In this document: positions 1 through 6,007 of the stretch, in pieces
How the letters are laid out: the number at the start of each line of letters is the position of its first letter
Numbering within the stretch: the stretch's first letter is position 1
DNA from: Gemmatimonadota bacterium
GTDB lineage: Bacteria; Gemmatimonadota; Gemmatimonadetes; Gemmatimonadales; GWC2-71-9
Direction: 5' to 3'
Assembly: GCA_029862935.1 (NCBI GenBank)
Contig: JAOTWK010000126.1
Coordinates: forward strand, 1 to 8,734
Length of the DNA: 8,734 nucleotides
The notes under the pieces: model-generated
The model's database searches: none
What the model was told of the DNA's origin: nothing
The model's input: only the letters and a program-made list of their open reading frames with translations
Position numbers and translations under genes: made by a program

Positions 1-628
1 CATCACCGTGAGCGACCGGGCCGCCTTTAATATGGCGCGCCGCATTACCCGCGAGGAAGGCCTCTTTGTCGGTGGATCGACCGGACTCATTGTCACCGCC
101 GCGCTGGAGGTTGCCCGACGCGTCGACGACCCGACGGCTTGCATTGTCGCCATCCTGTGCGACACGGGAGAGCGCTACCTGTCCAAGGTCTTCGACGATG
201 AGTGGCTGCGTGAAAACCAGATGCTCGAGACGGAGCGCATCACAGCTGCCGCGCTGTTGAATGCCAAACCAGGGGACGTGTCGGATCTCGTGACGCTCGC
301 GCCCTCGCAAACCGGCCGGCAGGCACTCAACCTCATGGAGACCTACGACATCTCGCAGCTGCCAATCGTGGAGAACGGCACCTGTATTGGCGCGCTCAGC
401 GAAGGCAACCTGATGGCACATGCCATCGCGAACCCGTCAGTCCTCGATCGACAGGTTCGCGAGGTCATGGAAGCGCCATACCCCGTCGTCACACCTGACC
501 TCCCCATGGAGAAGCTCTCCGAACTGTTGTCACGCGACACGCCCGCCGTGCTGGTCCATCAAGACGACGGTCTCGCCGGCATCATTACGCGGTATGACGT
601 GCTACATCACATGGCGGGTATTCGGTGA
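1..628 (+). CDS. Cystathionine beta-synthase, C-terminal part (5' end outside window)
   Basis: This is the 3' portion of a PLP-dependent cystathionine beta-synthase, which condenses serine and homocysteine to cystathionine in transsulfuration. The frame is open from position 2, so the GTG at 8 is internal and not the start. The end of the catalytic domain is visible: VSDRAAF, then REEGLFVGGSTG (the GGSxG motif typical of CBS enzymes), then CDTGERYLSKVFDDEWL, close to the family's D-x-GERYLSK-F-DEW block. From about residue 85 (counted from position 8) to the end lie two CBS (Bateman) domains, the second starting near VREVMEAPYPVV and ending ITRYDVLHHM. In this family the CBS pair is regulatory and can bind adenosyl ligands; which ligand acts here is unknown. 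An O-acetylserine-dependent sulfhydrylase-like activity cannot be excluded without the N-terminal half. It is followed 34 nt later by the ligase gene. Confidence 0.92.
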   Translation, partial: ITVSDRAAFNMARRITREEGLFVGGSTGLIVTAALEVARRVDDPTACIVAILCDTGERYLSKVFDDEWLRENQMLETERITAAALLNAKPGDVSDLVTLAPSQTGRQALNLMETYDISQLPIVENGTCIGALSEGNLMAHAIANPSVLDRQVREVMEAPYPVVTPDLPMEKLSELLSRDTPAVLVHQDDGLAGIITRYDVLHHMAGIR

Positions 629-662
629 GTGACACCACCTACGGCGCACCTCGGGTCGGCGC

Positions 663-1700
663 ATGATGCAGGTCACCGTCCTCACCGGTGGATCCACGCC
701 GGAGCGCAACGTTGCATTCGCGGGAGCCGCTCAAGTGGTTGCCGCACTACGCGACGCCGGGTACCAGGTCACGGTCGTCGACACCGTGGAAGGTGTGTTG
801 TCGGACCGCGACGAACGCGACCTCCTCGTGCCGACGGTCGGCAAGGCGCCGCCGAGCGAAGCAGTACTGGCGAAGCTTGCGGAGCGGGAACTCGGCCCGG
901 CACTCGTCACGCTGCCGGAGGTGCGCGGGGCCGACCTCGTTTTCCCGGTGCTCCACGGCCGACAGGGCGAGGGGGGTGAGGTCCAAACCCTACTCGACGG
1001 GGCTGGGGTGCCGTATGCGGGGAGCGGCCCGCTCGGCAGCGCGCTCGCCATGGACAAGGATTTGGCCAAGCGCCTGTTTCAACACGCGGGGGTGCCGACG
1101 GCGGACTGGGTGATGTGGCCTGCCGATGACACGGCGATTGCGTCCCTCGGCTTCCCTCTCGTCGTGAAGCCTTCCAAGGTTGGGTCCACTGTTGGCCTCA
1201 CCGTCGTCGACCGTCCGGCGGATATGGCAGCAGCCGTGGCCGAAGCAGGTCGGTTTGATGACGAAGTGGTGCTCGAAGCCTTCCTCCCGGGGCGGGAATA
1301 CACGGTCGGCATCCTGGGGACCGAGGCGCTCGCCGTGGGAGAGATCATCCCCAGCCACGACATATTCGACTACGAGTGCAAATACACTCCAGGCATGACG
1401 GAGGAGATCTTCCCTGCCGACCTATCGTCGGCCCTCGAGCGAAGCATGCGGGACCTGGCCTACAGAGCCCACCGCTGCCTCAAGCTGCGAGATTTCTCGC
1501 GGGTCGACTTCCGCTTGGCCGCTGATGGCTCACCGCACTGCCTGGAAGTGAACACGCTTCCCGGGCTGACTTCGACGAGTCTGCTCCCGCAGTCCGCGGC
1601 GGCCGTCGGCATCCCGTTCGCCGATCTCTGTACTCGAATCTGCCACCTGGCACTCGGGCGGGCGCGGTCTCGGAACAAAGCCGAGACCGCGGGTTTGTAG
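663..1700 (+). CDS. ddl: D-alanine--D-alanine ligase
   Basis: ATP-grasp enzyme joining two D-alanines for the peptidoglycan stem peptide, in the cytoplasm. At 345 aa it is within the family range. Motifs in order: TGGSTPER with Glu14; FPVLHGRQGEGG at 94-105 (the family usually has GEDG, here GEGG); YAGSGPLGSALAMDK at 118-132; VVKPSKVGSTVG at 167-178 (ATP-binding loop, usually GSSVG); PGRE at 209-212; FDYECKY at 235-241 (omega loop); RVDF at 280-283; and LEVNTLPGLTS at 294-304, carrying metal-binding Glu295 and Asn297. The Tyr at 241 matches E. coli DdlB Tyr216, which favours D-Ala-D-Ala over D-Ala-D-Lac synthesis. Tandem ATGs at 663 and 666 leave the start uncertain by one codon; no good ribosome site is visible. 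The last 11 or so residues fall beyond the usual family end and are encoded by a hairpin. Confidence 0.95.
   Translation: MMQVTVLTGGSTPERNVAFAGAAQVVAALRDAGYQVTVVDTVEGVLSDRDERDLLVPTVGKAPPSEAVLAKLAERELGPALVTLPEVRGADLVFPVLHGRQGEGGEVQTLLDGAGVPYAGSGPLGSALAMDKDLAKRLFQHAGVPTADWVMWPADDTAIASLGFPLVVKPSKVGSTVGLTVVDRPADMAAAVAEAGRFDDEVVLEAFLPGREYTVGILGTEALAVGEIIPSHDIFDYECKYTPGMTEEIFPADLSSALERSMRDLAYRAHRCLKLRDFSRVDFRLAADGSPHCLEVNTLPGLTSTSLLPQSAAAVGIPFADLCTRICHLALGRARSRNKAETAGL
1663..1698 (+). terminator. Hairpin overlapping ddl 3' end, possible intrinsic terminator or attenuator
   Basis: A perfect 11-bp inverted repeat has arms at 1663-1673 (CGCGGTCTCGG) and 1681-1691 (CCGAGACCGCG), with a 7-nt loop AACAAAG. 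It is followed by GGTTTGT rather than a long U-tract. It lies inside the last codons of ddl, finishing 7 nt before the stop codon ends. The stem is strong, but the T-run is only three bases plus one after a G, so termination is probably partial. Only 11 nt separate the ddl stop from the rhomboid ATG, so read-through would still cotranscribe the downstream genes. Confidence 0.5.
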
Positions 1701-1705
1701 AACGT

Positions 1706-1709
1706 AGGA
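1706..1709 (+). promoter_or_regulatory. Putative ribosome binding site for the rhomboid gene
   Basis: AGGA lies two bases before the ATG at 1712. The spacing is shorter than usual, so the site may be weak. It is the only Shine-Dalgarno-like match in the 11-nt gap after ddl and supports the ATG at 1712. Confidence 0.35.
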
Positions 1710-1711
1710 TC

Positions 1712-2536
1712 ATGCGCTCACAGTCACCGTTTGCCCTCACGCCTTGGATCAAGGGCCTGATCGCCGCCAACATCGTGATCTACTTCCTCACGATCACGGT
1801 TTTCACCGGCCCTTGGTTCCTGGACTTCTTTGGGTTTCAGCCACGCCGAGTCGTGAGCCACTGGTGGACGCCCGTGACGTACATGTTCCTGCACGGGGGC
1901 TTTCTCCACCTCGCGTTCAACATGCTCATGCTGTTCTTCTTTGGCCCTGCCGTGGAAGCGAAGATGGGTGGGCGCCGATTCGCCCTCTACTACCTGGTGT
2001 GTGGGCTCGGCGGTGCCATCTTGTCATTGGGACTTATGCTGACCACGCCGGTTGCCGGGGTCGTAGGTGCTTCCGGTGCCGTATTTGGGGTTGCCCTGGC
2101 CTTTGCGATGTACTGGCCGGACGAAGGCATTTATGTCTTTCCGCTGCCGATGCCCGTCAAAGCCAAGTGGCTCGTCATCTTCCTCGCCACCGTCAGTCTG
2201 GTCGCTGCGATCACTGGCGCTCGCGATGGCGTGGCGCATCTTGCGCACCTCGGCGGCTTCGCATTCGGCTTCTTGTTCCTCAAGGCCCAGGGCCTCGTCG
2301 AACGGCGAGTGCAGGAGGCAAGGCAACGCCCAAGACTCGCGCACGTCGTACCGTCGCGGCCACCGCGACAACGCCAAGCGGCTGAGAGGTCCAGCCCCAG
2401 TGAGCCTAGTGAGCCCTCGCTGGACGACGAGCTCAACCGCGTGCTCGACAAGATCTCGCACAGCGGCGTCGACAGTCTGACGCCCGGCGAGCGGCGCCTG
2501 CTCGATGAGGCGAGCCGGCAATTACGCGACAACTGA
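1712..2536 (+). CDS. Rhomboid family intramembrane serine protease with DUF6576-like C-terminal tail
   Basis: A 274-aa polytopic inner-membrane protease that cleaves transmembrane substrates within the bilayer. The first membrane segment is at about 14-32. WWTPVTYMFLHGGFLHLAFN at 51-70 carries His66 and Asn70, matching the GlpG oxyanion residues His150 and Asn154. Catalytic Ser121 is in VGASGAVFG and catalytic His179 is in AHLGGFAFG, so the Ser-His dyad is complete. Six hydrophobic segments are plausible, ending near residue 192. A basic, Pro/Ser-rich cytoplasmic linker (about 195-236, including SEPSEPS) leads to a conserved-looking tail, LDDELNRVLDKISHSGVDSL to the end. That tail resembles the DUF6576 segment (D-KIS-SG-DSLT-eEr--L-eAS) attached to rhomboids in several phyla; I recall this from family knowledge. 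Its role and the substrate are unknown. The stop is separated by one base from the GTG of the macro-domain gene, suggesting translational coupling. Confidence 0.94.
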   Translation: MRSQSPFALTPWIKGLIAANIVIYFLTITVFTGPWFLDFFGFQPRRVVSHWWTPVTYMFLHGGFLHLAFNMLMLFFFGPAVEAKMGGRRFALYYLVCGLGGAILSLGLMLTTPVAGVVGASGAVFGVALAFAMYWPDEGIYVFPLPMPVKAKWLVIFLATVSLVAAITGARDGVAHLAHLGGFAFGFLFLKAQGLVERRVQEARQRPRLAHVVPSRPPRQRQAAERSSPSEPSEPSLDDELNRVLDKISHSGVDSLTPGERRLLDEASRQLRDN

Positions 2537-2537
2537 G

Positions 2538-3038
2538 GTGAACGGGCCGGTCCACATCGTCGTTCGTCAAGGGGACATCACGACGTACGACGGGGATGCG
2601 ATCGTCAACGCCGCCAACAACCATCTCCAGTTGGGCGCGGGTGTCGCTGGTGCGGTGCGACGAGCCGGAGGACCTGCCATCCAGGAGGAATGCGATCGGC
2701 ATGGATCAATTCGCGTGGGACAAGCGGCGCTCACGGGGGCCGGTCGCCTGCGGGTTCGTCGCATCATCCACGCGGCCGCGATGGGAGATGAACCGGTGTC
2801 CGAGCGGTCCATTCGGGACTGCACACTGGCGAGCTTGGCGCTTGCCGCTCAGCATGACCTGCAGCGTGTTGCGTTTCCGGTCCTGGGCAGCGGCGTCGGC
2901 GGATTCGACTTTGAGAGGGCGGCAACAGTCATGCGTGACGCCATACACGCCTGCAAGGATGCACCGCAGCTTACCGAAATCGCCTTCTACGGATTCCTCC
3001 CCGAGCAGGCACAGGTCCTGGAGCGTGTAATGGGATAA
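2538..3038 (+). CDS. Macro domain protein (ADP-ribose or O-acetyl-ADP-ribose binding)
   Basis: A single macro domain of about 166 aa filling the whole protein, expected in the cytoplasm. It should bind ADP-ribose and may hydrolyse O-acetyl-ADP-ribose or mono-ADP-ribosyl bonds. Motifs counted from the GTG at 2538: QGDIT at 11-15; DAIVNAANNHL at 20-30, with the conserved Asn pair; GAGVAGAVRRAGG at 33-45, the phosphate loop; RIIHAAAMG at 75-83; and VLGSGVGGFDFE at 115-126, the second phosphate loop. In the first loop Ala stands where YmdB-type deacetylases have catalytic Asp (GVDGAI), so it looks more like archaeal Af1521-type domains. The start is uncertain: an in-frame ATG at 2505 would add 11 residues and overlap the rhomboid gene by 32 nt. 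I prefer 2538 because the fold begins at VHIVVRQGDIT and the overlap vanishes. No ADP-ribosyltransferase partner is visible in the window. Confidence 0.92.
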   Translation: MNGPVHIVVRQGDITTYDGDAIVNAANNHLQLGAGVAGAVRRAGGPAIQEECDRHGSIRVGQAALTGAGRLRVRRIIHAAAMGDEPVSERSIRDCTLASLALAAQHDLQRVAFPVLGSGVGGFDFERAATVMRDAIHACKDAPQLTEIAFYGFLPEQAQVLERVMG

Positions 3039-3091
3039 GCGCGATCCTTCTCAGTTGCCTCCTCTGCGCCCAGCCGGCACAGGACACCACC
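3035..3091 (+). other. Probable signal-peptide coding segment of the downstream GWxTD-like gene, without canonical start
   Basis: The frame of the downstream gene is open from 2939, after a TGA at 2936-2938. Just before the first usable start (GTG 3092) it encodes ISAILLSCLLCAQPAQDTT. That is a hydrophobic core followed by an AQPA-QD sequence resembling a signal peptidase I site. No ATG, GTG or TTG exists in this frame between 2939 and 3092. An ATG sits at 3030 one frame off (ATG GGA TAA), overlapping the end of the macro-domain gene. A one-base insertion near 3033-3035 would join that ATG to the hydrophobic segment. Alternatives are an ATA start at 3035, a -1 slip at GGA-TAA, or cytoplasmic expression from GTG 3092. 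Confidence 0.55.
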
Positions 3092-4999
3092 GTGTACGGA
3101 CGGGCCGAGGCACTCCTTGTCGCAGGGCAACTCAAGGAAGCGCGGTCACTCCTCGAGCAGCACCTGCGCGGGCGGCGCGACGACGCCCGGGCGCTGACGT
3201 TGTTGGGTCGCGTGTACCTCGAGTGGCCGGTGGTTGGTCGCTGGCGTGCGCTGGGGCTCTTGCGCGATGCTGCGGCAGCTGCTCCACAGGACCCCGATCC
3301 GTGGTATTGGAGAATTCACGTCGGGAAGTTCCTTGGGAGCGCCGATGGAGAGGCACTCATGCGAAGCGGCATTCGCGGGGTGCTGCTGCGCGACCCGGAG
3401 TACCGAGACGTGTGGGCGTTCTGGGACGAGGTCTACCACAACCCACGACACCTGCTGCAAATCGCGCGGTTGCTCGAGCGCCACGCAGGACACCCGAAGG
3501 CCCGCCTGCGACGGGCTTTGCTCCTCACGGAGGCCGGCGAGTACGAAGCGGCCGAGTCCCAGCTCGCGTCGCTGGTCACTGCGGGCCACGTGAACGGGAC
3601 CGTCTTTGCGGTTCGCGCGCAGGCGGCGCTCGAGGCCGGTCACATCGAGCAGGGTCTCCGGCACTACGAAGCGGCGCTCGCGCAAGCCGCCAGTGACAGC
3701 CTCGGCATCCTGTGGCGTCAGGTGGCTGCCATCGCGTGGCCCTACGAAGACAGCCTCTATGCAGCGAGCCGTCCCGCGGAGCGGGAAGCGTTCTTCCGCG
3801 CTTTCTGGGCGCGCCGCGAGCCAGATCTGTTCACGCAGGCCAACGACCGGATCATCGAGCACTTCGCACGGCTGCGACACGCAGGGGCCCGTTATCGGCT
3901 GCTTCACCCGCAGTCTCGCTTCCATTACTCCGTGGAGCGACGCGCCCTGATGGGGTCCGAACGGCAGCGTGTGTTCGAGGCATTGCTCGACCTCGAAGCC
4001 GTCTCTGGCATCCTACCAGGACGCTCGCGCTTCGACGCCGAAATACAAGCAGCTGGGTTGGGTGTCGACGTCAGGGACATTCCGGAGCCCGACTCACTTA
4101 CACGATATCGCCGCTACGGTTTCGACGGTCGGGGGCTCATCTACCTGCGGTTCGGAGAACCCGCTCGACGGTTGGTGGATCTCGCAGCAGATGTCGAGGC
4201 GTGGGACTATGACGTCGCGGGCGCGAGGGGGCGTATTGTCTTCGCACGAGCGTCGGCTGGGTCGGGTGGAGACATGATCTTCTACCCCACCGGGAAGGCG
4301 GAGCTTCACAACACCCTCGTGATGCTGGAGCGCGACGATACGTCGCTTAGGGCAGACCTCGACGTACAGGCGTGGGCTGCGTTCTTCCGCGGACCGGAGC
4401 CGGGTGCAGAGTTGGTCTACGTCGGAGTGAACGCCGACACGAGCGCCGCCGCGGCATGGGACACCGGGTGGACAGAGGTTCAGCGGGTCGAGGGAGCCGC
4501 ACCACACGTGCTGCAGCTCGGACCCGGGCCGTACCAATTGGGACTCGATACGCGCCGTGGTGAGCGACGTGGTCGGTTGCGCGGCGAAATCGCGGTCCCC
4601 AACCATTGGCGTGGCAGACTCACTCTTTCCAGCTTGCTGATCGGCGTAACGGCCGATACAGCATTCGACCGAGACGAGGTTGCGCGCAACATGCCCGGCG
4701 ACCGCCGATTTCCGGCCGGGAGTCCGCTCGCCGTATACGCGGAGATATATGGTCTCTCCGTCGACCGTGTTCGGATGAGCCACTTCACCGTGCAGTATGC
4801 TTTCGAACCCGTCGACGGGCGGCAGTTGTTTTCGCTGTCGTTCGAACGCTCGGTCGCAGGCGCCGACGTCGTGCGCGAGCGGGTTACCGTGCAACCCGAC
4901 CGGCTGCCGCCGGGCCGTTATCGCCTTCGATTGACGGTCCAGGACGCCGTGCGGCGGCGCATCGTCCAGTCCACCGTCGTGCCCTTTGAGCTGTACTGA
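3092..4999 (+). CDS. TPR/GWxTD-domain-like protein, probably exported
   Basis: A 635-aa protein from GTG 3092, function unknown. The N-terminal third is helical and TPR-like: ALLVAGQLKEARSLLEQHL at 7-25, LLLTEAGEYEAAESQLASL at 143-161, and a third helix pair at about 172-200 (AQAALEAGHIEQGLRHYEAAL). A GWxTD-like core follows. FFRAFWARREPDLFTQANDR at 234-253 resembles the FW--RDP segment of that family. RYRRYGFDGRGLIYLRFGEP at 338-357 matches its RG-(I/V)YIRYG-P signature, although the eponymous GWxTD reads YGFDG here. After a low-complexity stretch, the C-terminal half (about 380-635) looks beta-rich and ends in DRLPPGRYRLRLTVQDAVRR, as seen in secreted beta-sandwich domains. Upstream in-frame sequence suggests a signal peptide, so the mature protein is probably periplasmic or cell-surface. 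It begins 53 nt after the macro-domain gene, and no clear ribosome site precedes the GTG. GWxTD assignment rests on remembered motif patterns, hence the moderate confidence. Confidence 0.7.
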   Translation: MYGRAEALLVAGQLKEARSLLEQHLRGRRDDARALTLLGRVYLEWPVVGRWRALGLLRDAAAAAPQDPDPWYWRIHVGKFLGSADGEALMRSGIRGVLLRDPEYRDVWAFWDEVYHNPRHLLQIARLLERHAGHPKARLRRALLLTEAGEYEAAESQLASLVTAGHVNGTVFAVRAQAALEAGHIEQGLRHYEAALAQAASDSLGILWRQVAAIAWPYEDSLYAASRPAEREAFFRAFWARREPDLFTQANDRIIEHFARLRHAGARYRLLHPQSRFHYSVERRALMGSERQRVFEALLDLEAVSGILPGRSRFDAEIQAAGLGVDVRDIPEPDSLTRYRRYGFDGRGLIYLRFGEPARRLVDLAADVEAWDYDVAGARGRIVFARASAGSGGDMIFYPTGKAELHNTLVMLERDDTSLRADLDVQAWAAFFRGPEPGAELVYVGVNADTSAAAAWDTGWTEVQRVEGAAPHVLQLGPGPYQLGLDTRRGERRGRLRGEIAVPNHWRGRLTLSSLLIGVTADTAFDRDEVARNMPGDRRFPAGSPLAVYAEIYGLSVDRVRMSHFTVQYAFEPVDGRQLFSLSFERSVAGADVVRERVTVQPDRLPPGRYRLRLTVQDAVRRRIVQSTVVPFELY

Positions 5000-5040
5000 C
5001 TTCCGCTGGACTTGTCAGCACGGGCGACGCGCCGCAGATT

Positions 5041-5997
5041 GTGAGCGCCTCCATGCTGATCAACCTGGTTCCCGAGTTCCTCGATGCAGCTCAGGCGTCG
5101 GATCCGCTGGAGGCGTATCGCCGCTATCTCGATGACCGCTCCCCGATTCTCGCCTCGTACTGGCACAACTACATCCTCGATCTCGAAAGCCCGCACGCCG
5201 AAGAAGTAATGCTCCGCGCGCTCCGCGCGGACCGACGCGACCTCCACACCCTTCTGAACGACTACGATTTGGCGTCGATGGGAGCCGAGGCCATTCAGCG
5301 GTGTGAAGACGTCATGGACACCGATCGCCCGTTCGATGTCTATCTCATGGTTGGCGTCGGGGGGGCCAACGCCGGCGAACTGGTCATTGGCGGGAGGGGA
5401 ATTGCGTTCATCTGTCTAGAGCACTTCACTGGACGTCCCAACCACGAATCCCTGGGGCTAGGCCTGAAACCCGAGTTGATTCCCACGTGGATTGCGCACG
5501 AGATCGCACACACCGTGCGGTACACCTCTCCCGCCAGCGCGGGAGAGTTGGCGCAGATCATCCGGGAAATGAACGGCACGTACGACTATTGGGAATCTGG
5601 CAGCCGGGCGTCCCTGCGAGAGCTCATCGTGAACGAAGGACTGGCGGTCGCTGCGTCGCGCATCGTTACGCCAGGTTTCGATCCGTGGGATTACATGGGA
5701 TACGTGCGCAGGCAGTACCGGCGCCTCCGCCAATTGGACTCGTTCCTGCTGAGCGCCGTCGCTCCTGACCTGGACAACCATGGTCTGGGATACCGTCTTC
5801 GGTATCTGTCCGGGGGCGTGGCCGCGGCCCAGCGGCTGGTCGCCGGCAAGGTGATCCCCGAGCGGGCGGGATACTATATGGGCTATCGGATGGTCGAGGC
5901 GATTGTCGCCGCTCAAGGAATCGCGCAAGCGCTGCGGACTGACGCCTTCGAGTGTACCGAATACGAGCGTCGGACCCGGGGCATCCAAAGCGCGTAG
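5041..5997 (+). CDS. Predicted zinc metalloprotease, DUF2268-like (HEIAH motif)
   Basis: A 318-aa protein with a classic gluzincin-like layout. WIAHEIAHTVRY carries HExxH at 153-157 (His153 and His157 as zinc ligands, Glu154 as catalytic base). Downstream, NEGLA at 198-202 offers Glu199 as the third ligand, 42 residues after His157. The C-terminus has PERAGYYMGYRMVEA at 273-287, like the GY--GY--V block of DUF2268 putative Zn-proteases (YjaZ type). The N-terminal 100 residues are helical and unassigned. I see no signal peptide or membrane segment, so a cytoplasmic location is likely, and the substrate is unknown. The GTG at 5041 is the first start after the upstream gene (41-nt gap); an ATG at 5053 (MLINLVPEFL) is an equally plausible start. 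Neither has a convincing ribosome site. Protease function is inferred from motifs only. Confidence 0.62.
   Translation: MSASMLINLVPEFLDAAQASDPLEAYRRYLDDRSPILASYWHNYILDLESPHAEEVMLRALRADRRDLHTLLNDYDLASMGAEAIQRCEDVMDTDRPFDVYLMVGVGGANAGELVIGGRGIAFICLEHFTGRPNHESLGLGLKPELIPTWIAHEIAHTVRYTSPASAGELAQIIREMNGTYDYWESGSRASLRELIVNEGLAVAASRIVTPGFDPWDYMGYVRRQYRRLRQLDSFLLSAVAPDLDNHGLGYRLRYLSGGVAAAQRLVAGKVIPERAGYYMGYRMVEAIVAAQGIAQALRTDAFECTEYERRTRGIQSA
5526..5547. repeat. Perfect 9-bp inverted repeat with tetraloop inside the metalloprotease gene
   Basis: Arms CTCTCCCGC (5526-5534) and GCGGGAGAG (5539-5547) flank the loop CAGC. The hairpin begins 12 nt after the codons of the HEIAH zinc motif and encodes TSPASAGE. 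No T-tract follows on the + strand. It may be a chance product of GC-rich coding sequence or an mRNA structure. Confidence 0.45.
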
Positions 5998-6007
5998 CGC
6001 CCGCTAC
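5994..6007. repeat. 14-bp palindrome spanning two convergent stop codons
   Basis: GTAGCG-CC-CGCTAC holds the TAG of the metalloprotease gene (5995-5997) and, on the other strand, the TAG of mnmE (6004-6006). The stem is too short and lacks T-tracts, so it is not a convincing terminator. It is the only structure at this convergent junction, which has just 6 bp between genes. Confidence 0.3.

Noticed and set aside
8..10. GTG as start of a short CBS-domain protein
   Set aside because: The preceding codons are open and the residues around it (ITVSDRAAF) continue the cystathionine beta-synthase catalytic domain, so the gene begins before the window.
2399..2415. Short direct repeat AGTGAGCC
   Set aside because: Encodes the low-complexity SEPSEPS linker of the rhomboid protein. 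No sign of an independent element.
3146..3925. Minus-strand open frame (259 codons) opposite the TPR/GWxTD-like gene
   Set aside because: No domain pattern or credible ribosome site, and the sense frame carries coherent TPR-like and GWxTD-like motifs.
4094..4894. Minus-strand open frame (266 codons) opposite the C-terminal half of the GWxTD-like gene
   Set aside because: No recognisable domain. Composition fits antisense reading of GC-rich codons.
5212..5229. Tandem 9-nt repeat CTCCGCGCG x2
   Set aside because: Only two copies in a helical coding stretch (LRALRA). Easily explained by codon bias in GC-rich sequence.
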